Source of the DNA: Chloroflexota bacterium
GTDB taxonomy: Bacteria; Chloroflexota; Anaerolineae; Anaerolineales; DRMV01
Assembly: GCA_013153135.1 (NCBI GenBank)
Contig: JAADFA010000035.1
Location: 1 to 15,718 of the forward strand
Direction: 5' to 3'
Length of the DNA stretch: 15,718 nt
The stretch's first letter is position 1. Every line of letters begins with the position of its first letter. Under the pieces are notes generated by a model. The model was not told the origin of the DNA, ran no database searches, and saw only the letters and a program-made list of their open reading frames with translations. The position numbers and the translations under genes are program-made. Below are positions 13,427-15,718 of the stretch, one piece after another.

Positions 13427-13433
13427 GAAGTCC

Positions 13434-14471
13434 TTAGGCTTCTGGTGCTTCCGCGCCCGGGAGCACCGTATCCGGCAATAGCTGTTGCCGGATTTGCATT
13501 TCAATCTCGTAGGCCAGGTCCGGATGCTCACGCAAAAAGGCTTTTGCGTTCTCCCGACCCTGCCCCAGGCGCAGGTCGCCATATGAATAGAAGGAGCCCC
13601 GCTTGGTGATCAAGCCCAAATCTACGGCCAAATCCAGCAAGTCCCCTTCCTTCGAGATCCCTTGATTGTACAGGATGTCAAACTCCGCGGTCCGGAAGGG
13701 CGGGGCGACCTTGTTTTTCACGACTTTGACCCGCACCCGGTTACCGATGACTTCGGACCCGACCTTGATGCTCTGAATCCGTCGAATATCCAGGCGCACC
13801 GATGCGTAAAACTTGAGCGCCAGCCCACCCGGGGTCGTCTCGGGGTTGCCGAACATCACCCCGATTTTTTGCCGAAGTTGATTGGTGAAGATTACCGCGG
13901 TGTTGGTTTGCTTAATGGCGCCCGTGAGCTTGCGCAGGGCTTGGGACATCAATCGCGCCTGCATACCGACGCTCGCGTCGCCCATATCACCCTCGATCTC
14001 AGCCCGGGGGACCAAGGCCGCAACGCTATCGATCACCACCACATCCACCGCGCCGGAGCGGATGAGGGCTTCCGCGATCTCCAAAGCCTGTTCACCCGTA
14101 TCCGGCTGGCTAATGAGCAAGTTGTTCACGTCCACCCCGATGCGCTCAGCGTATGCGGGATCCAACGCGTGCTCCATGTCAATAAAGGCTGCAACGCCTC
14201 CCATCTTTTGGGCCTCAGCCACCACGTGCAAGGCCAAGGTGGTTTTGCCCGAGCTCTCGGGGCCATAAATTTCCGTAATCCGCCCGCGAGGAATCCCGCC
14301 GATGCCCAACGCGATGTCCAGGGATAAGGCGCCTGTGGGGATGGCTTCGACCCGCAGGTGTTGCGCCTCGCCCAAGCGCATCACCGCGCCTTCGCCAAAA
14401 CGTTTGGCGAGGGATTCTAATGTCTGCCGTAAAATGTCCTCACGACCGAAGGTTTCCTTTTTTCGAGCCAT
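13434..14471 (-). CDS. recA: Recombinase RecA
   Basis: RecA forms ATP-dependent filaments on single-stranded DNA for strand exchange and SOS signalling. The 345 residues are full length. Walker A GPESSGKT (70-77), the catalytic glutamate in FIDMEHALDP (97-106, E100), Walker B VVVIDSVAAL (144-153), the loop L1 region EIEGDMGDASVGMQARLMSQ (158-177) and the L2 start TNQLRQKIGVMFGNPETTPG (196-215) are all present. Met99 takes the place of the usual Ala before that glutamate, a mild variant. AAGGAG lies ahead of ATG 14471, and a good promoter is at 14493-14521. recX, rny and thrB follow in the same direction. No intein and no frameshift were seen. Confidence 0.99.
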   Translation of the reverse strand: MARKKETFGREDILRQTLESLAKRFGEGAVMRLGEAQHLRVEAIPTGALSLDIALGIGGIPRGRITEIYGPESSGKTTLALHVVAEAQKMGGVAAFIDMEHALDPAYAERIGVDVNNLLISQPDTGEQALEIAEALIRSGAVDVVVIDSVAALVPRAEIEGDMGDASVGMQARLMSQALRKLTGAIKQTNTAVIFTNQLRQKIGVMFGNPETTPGGLALKFYASVRLDIRRIQSIKVGSEVIGNRVRVKVVKNKVAPPFRTAEFDILYNQGISKEGDLLDLAVDLGLITKRGSFYSYGDLRLGQGRENAKAFLREHPDLAYEIEMQIRQQLLPDTVLPGAEAPEA

Positions 14472-14492
14472 GCCCTACTCTCCTTAGTCTAA

Positions 14493-14521
14493 AGTGTATC
14501 GCAATCCCCAGGCCTTGACAA
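14493..14521 (-). promoter_or_regulatory. recA promoter (sigma-70 type)
   Basis: Minus strand: -35 box TTGTCA (14516-14521), 17-bp spacer, -10 box TACACT (14493-14498). Transcription should begin about 14486, leaving a leader of about 15 nt that holds the AGGAGA ribosome site. No CTGT-N8-ACAG or GAAC-N4-GTTC LexA site is visible here, though other LexA sites exist. Its -35 overlaps the tRNA promoter's -35. Confidence 0.75.
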
Positions 14522-14543
14522 GGGGGCTTGGCTTTCGTACAAT
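14515..14543 (+). promoter_or_regulatory. tRNA-Ala promoter (sigma-70 type)
   Basis: Plus strand: perfect -35 TTGACA (14515-14520), 17-bp spacer, -10 TACAAT (14538-14543). Transcription should begin about 14550, some 7 nt before the mature tRNA. It shares five of six -35 positions with the opposing recA promoter. Confidence 0.8.
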
Positions 14544-14556
14544 AAAAGCCGCTAAT

Positions 14557-14629
14557 GGGCCCGTAGCGCAGTTGGGAGCGCGTCTCAATCGCACTGAGAA
14601 GGTCGCGGGTTCAAGTCCCGCCGGGTCCA
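14557..14629 (+). tRNA. tRNA-Ala (anticodon CGC)
   Basis: A complete 73-nt cloverleaf folds by eye. The acceptor stem GGGCCCG pairs with CGGGTCC, with the G3-U70 pair that marks alanine tRNAs. The D stem is GCGC/GCGC around AGTTGGGA. The anticodon stem TCTCA/TGAGA holds the loop ATCGCAC, so the anticodon is CGC and it reads GCG. The T arm is GCGGG, TTCAAGT, CCCGC. The discriminator base is A. The next bases are CAC, so CCA is not encoded and must be added by the CCA enzyme. Both identity marks agree on alanine. GCG is a common alanine codon in the neighbouring genes. Confidence 0.96.
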
Positions 14630-14639
14630 CACACCCAAG

Positions 14640-14664
14640 GCCCCAGGTTCGCCTGGGGCTTTTG
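14640..14664 (+). terminator. Rho-independent terminator of tRNA-Ala
   Basis: A perfect 8-bp stem starting GCCCCAGG closes a TTCG tetraloop and is followed by TTTTGT. It begins 11 nt after the mature tRNA end. The lipoprotein gene starts 20 nt beyond it, so that gene either depends on read-through or has a promoter I could not see. Confidence 0.88.
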
Positions 14665-14683
14665 TCGTTCAGGGAGGCGGGCC

Positions 14684-15559
14684 ATGCGTTATCTACGTCG
14701 GCTCCTCGGGCTTTGGTTTTTTCTTTGGTGGACCGCGGGATGCGCTGCTGGACGCCCTTTCGCGCGCGAAGTGCCTTTGCCCGCGACCCTACCTCCACCC
14801 CCTATCCGGCCATCCCCCAGCCCAACCCCACAGCCGAGCCCCAACCCTACCCCTTCGCCCCACCCTACGGCATCGCCAACGTGGAGCCCTTCACCCACAC
14901 CCACGAGCTCGCCCACCAACACAACTACGGTAACCGTCGCCGCGTCCCTCACCCGCCGCGTGCGCGTCGCGACGCAGGTATGGGAGGTGGTCTACGCGAG
15001 CCCCCGCGGCGCGCGGCTGCAACATCGCACCATCCCTGGGTGTGAGGTCATCTTTGCTCAGCCTGAGCAATGGCCCGCGGGCGCGGTGCACGACGCGCGG
15101 ATCGCAGGCTATCCCGTGCAGTTTTACCGCGGCAAGGCCGAGGATGGGCGTTGGTGGGTGCTTTATCAAGGTTGGGGCGATGTGGTCGTTCGCGTCCTCG
15201 CCCCTGCGTCGCATTTCCCCAGGTGTGATGCAGCCTTCGCGACCCTCATGACCTCATTGCACCTTAACGAGGACGCAGCGCGCGCGTGCGTGGCCCAATA
15301 CGCGTTGCCCTTGCGCGTAGGCGCGCGCGTGCACAGCCTGACCCACGTTTACTTGCGTAGCGAGCCCCGTTGGGCCGAAGCCACCCGCCGCGCGACCTTG
15401 CCACCCAATTACCCCATGACCATTACGGGCCCGCCGACGTGCGCGCCTTATCCCAAAGGCCTGTACGTATATTGGCCTGTCCGCCTGGACGACGGCCGTG
15501 AAGGCTGGGTGGCTCAGGGTGACACCGATGCCCTGTTTATCGAGGCTATCATGCCCTAA
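14684..15559 (+). CDS. Lipoprotein with Pro/Ser/Thr stalk and probable SH3-like end
   Basis: I do not recognise a named family. The 291 residues start with a lipoprotein signal: MRYLRR, a hydrophobic stretch, then TAGC with Cys20 as the lipid site. Residues about 31-80 are a low-complexity stalk of Pro, Ser and Thr (PSPTPQPSPNPTPSP), typical of a cell-wall or surface spacer. Residues about 90-195 form a compact domain with Trp-rich strands (RWWVLYQGWGDVVVRV, 156-171). Residues about 208-290 read like a bacterial SH3 (SH3b) fold: LRVGARVHSLTHVYLRSEP (210-228), spaced strands, then GREGWVAQGD (271-280). SH3b domains often bind peptidoglycan. GGGAGG supports ATG 14684. A surface role is inferred; gyrA follows 68 nt on. 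Confidence 0.8.
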   Translation: MRYLRRLLGLWFFLWWTAGCAAGRPFAREVPLPATLPPPPIRPSPSPTPQPSPNPTPSPHPTASPTWSPSPTPTSSPTNTTTVTVAASLTRRVRVATQVWEVVYASPRGARLQHRTIPGCEVIFAQPEQWPAGAVHDARIAGYPVQFYRGKAEDGRWWVLYQGWGDVVVRVLAPASHFPRCDAAFATLMTSLHLNEDAARACVAQYALPLRVGARVHSLTHVYLRSEPRWAEATRRATLPPNYPMTITGPPTCAPYPKGLYVYWPVRLDDGREGWVAQGDTDALFIEAIMP

Positions 15560-15561
15560 GG

Positions 15562-15587
15562 CCTATCCCGACAAGATAGGGTATAAT
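15562..15587 (+). promoter_or_regulatory. Inverted repeat and -10 box upstream of gyrA
   Basis: CCTATC and GATAGG (15562-15580) form a 6-bp inverted repeat with a 7-base loop. A perfect TATAAT (15582-15587) follows one base later. No good -35 is found 16-18 bp upstream. The inverted repeat occupies the spacer, so it could be an operator site or a weak hairpin ending the lipoprotein transcript. Confidence 0.4.
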
Positions 15588-15627
15588 TCTACCTGTTCCG
15601 AGCGCGATATGCCCCAAGGAGGTCTGG

Positions 15628-15718
15628 ATGACGGACGTTGGGACGGTGGTTCCCGTGGATATTGTGGAGGAAATGCGCACCGCGTACCTGGACTACGCGA
15701 TGAGCGTCATCGTCGCGC
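15628..15718 (+). CDS. gyrA: DNA gyrase subunit A (5' end only)
   Basis: Thirty full codons lie before the right edge. After a short variable start the protein reads VDIVEEMRTAYLDYAMSVIV, the conserved N-terminal entry of type IIA topoisomerase A subunits (GyrA/ParC), just ahead of the arginine-alanine-leucine-proline motif. The perfect ribosome site AAGGAGGT lies five bases upstream of ATG 15628. GyrA cuts and rejoins DNA with its catalytic tyrosine, to be found further on, beyond the edge. ParC is the alternative; GyrA is preferred because most bacteria of this kind carry only gyrase, which is a guess from general knowledge. gyrB is not next to it on the visible side. Confidence 0.88.
   Translation, partial: MTDVGTVVPVDIVEEMRTAYLDYAMSVIVA

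Noticed and set aside
14494..15045. Plus-strand open frame across the tRNA and terminator
   Set aside because: It translates a structural RNA and its terminator and is out of frame with the lipoprotein gene.

Overview
The window looks like ordinary chromosome from a high-GC free-living bacterium. The gene order recA-recX-rny, the hybrid MazG protein, a lone MalF-like permease beside pgk, and heptad repeat clusters between genes suggest Chloroflexota (Anaerolineae-like). That placement is inference from gene content only; no rRNA or other marker is present to confirm it.

Layout. (1) 1-1279: the 5' part of a forkhead-associated (FHA) domain gene runs off the left edge on the minus strand. A gene-poor, lower-GC stretch follows, holding what looks like the C-terminal remnant of a GNAT acetyltransferase, small hairpins and a minus-strand terminator. 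(2) 1280-8085: a tightly packed minus-strand operon, in transcription order a sugar-type ABC permease, pgk, a small DUF1232-like membrane protein, a PQQ-type sugar dehydrogenase lipoprotein, and FtsK/SpoIIIE. Gaps are 44 nt or less and two junctions are ATGA-type (one for FtsK only if its upstream start is used). (3) 8196-9656: a plus-strand tetrapyrrole-methylase/MazG fusion gene, divergent from the operon. (4) 9659-10143: a dense non-coding cluster of 7-bp and 10-bp tandem repeats between the convergent mazG and thrB. thrB takes its last 12 codons and its stop from the repeats. (5) 10105-14471: a second minus-strand operon, recA-recX-rny-thrB, with three hairpins between recA and recX. (6) 14472-14664: recA and a tRNA-Ala(CGC) are divergent, and their promoters share one overlapping -35 box. 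The tRNA ends in a UUCG-loop terminator. (7) 14684-15718: a lipoprotein with a proline-rich stalk and a probable SH3-like end, then the first 30 codons of gyrA.

The genes serve glycolysis (pgk), sugar uptake or oxidation at the envelope, chromosome segregation (FtsK), nucleotide-pool cleaning (MazG), threonine synthesis (ThrB), mRNA decay (RNase Y), recombination and its control (RecA/RecX), and topology (GyrA). I see no phage, IS element, CRISPR array or defence system. The parts most worth a second look are the structured heptad repeat cluster, the shared -35 box, the permease with a large membrane insert, and the GNAT remnant.
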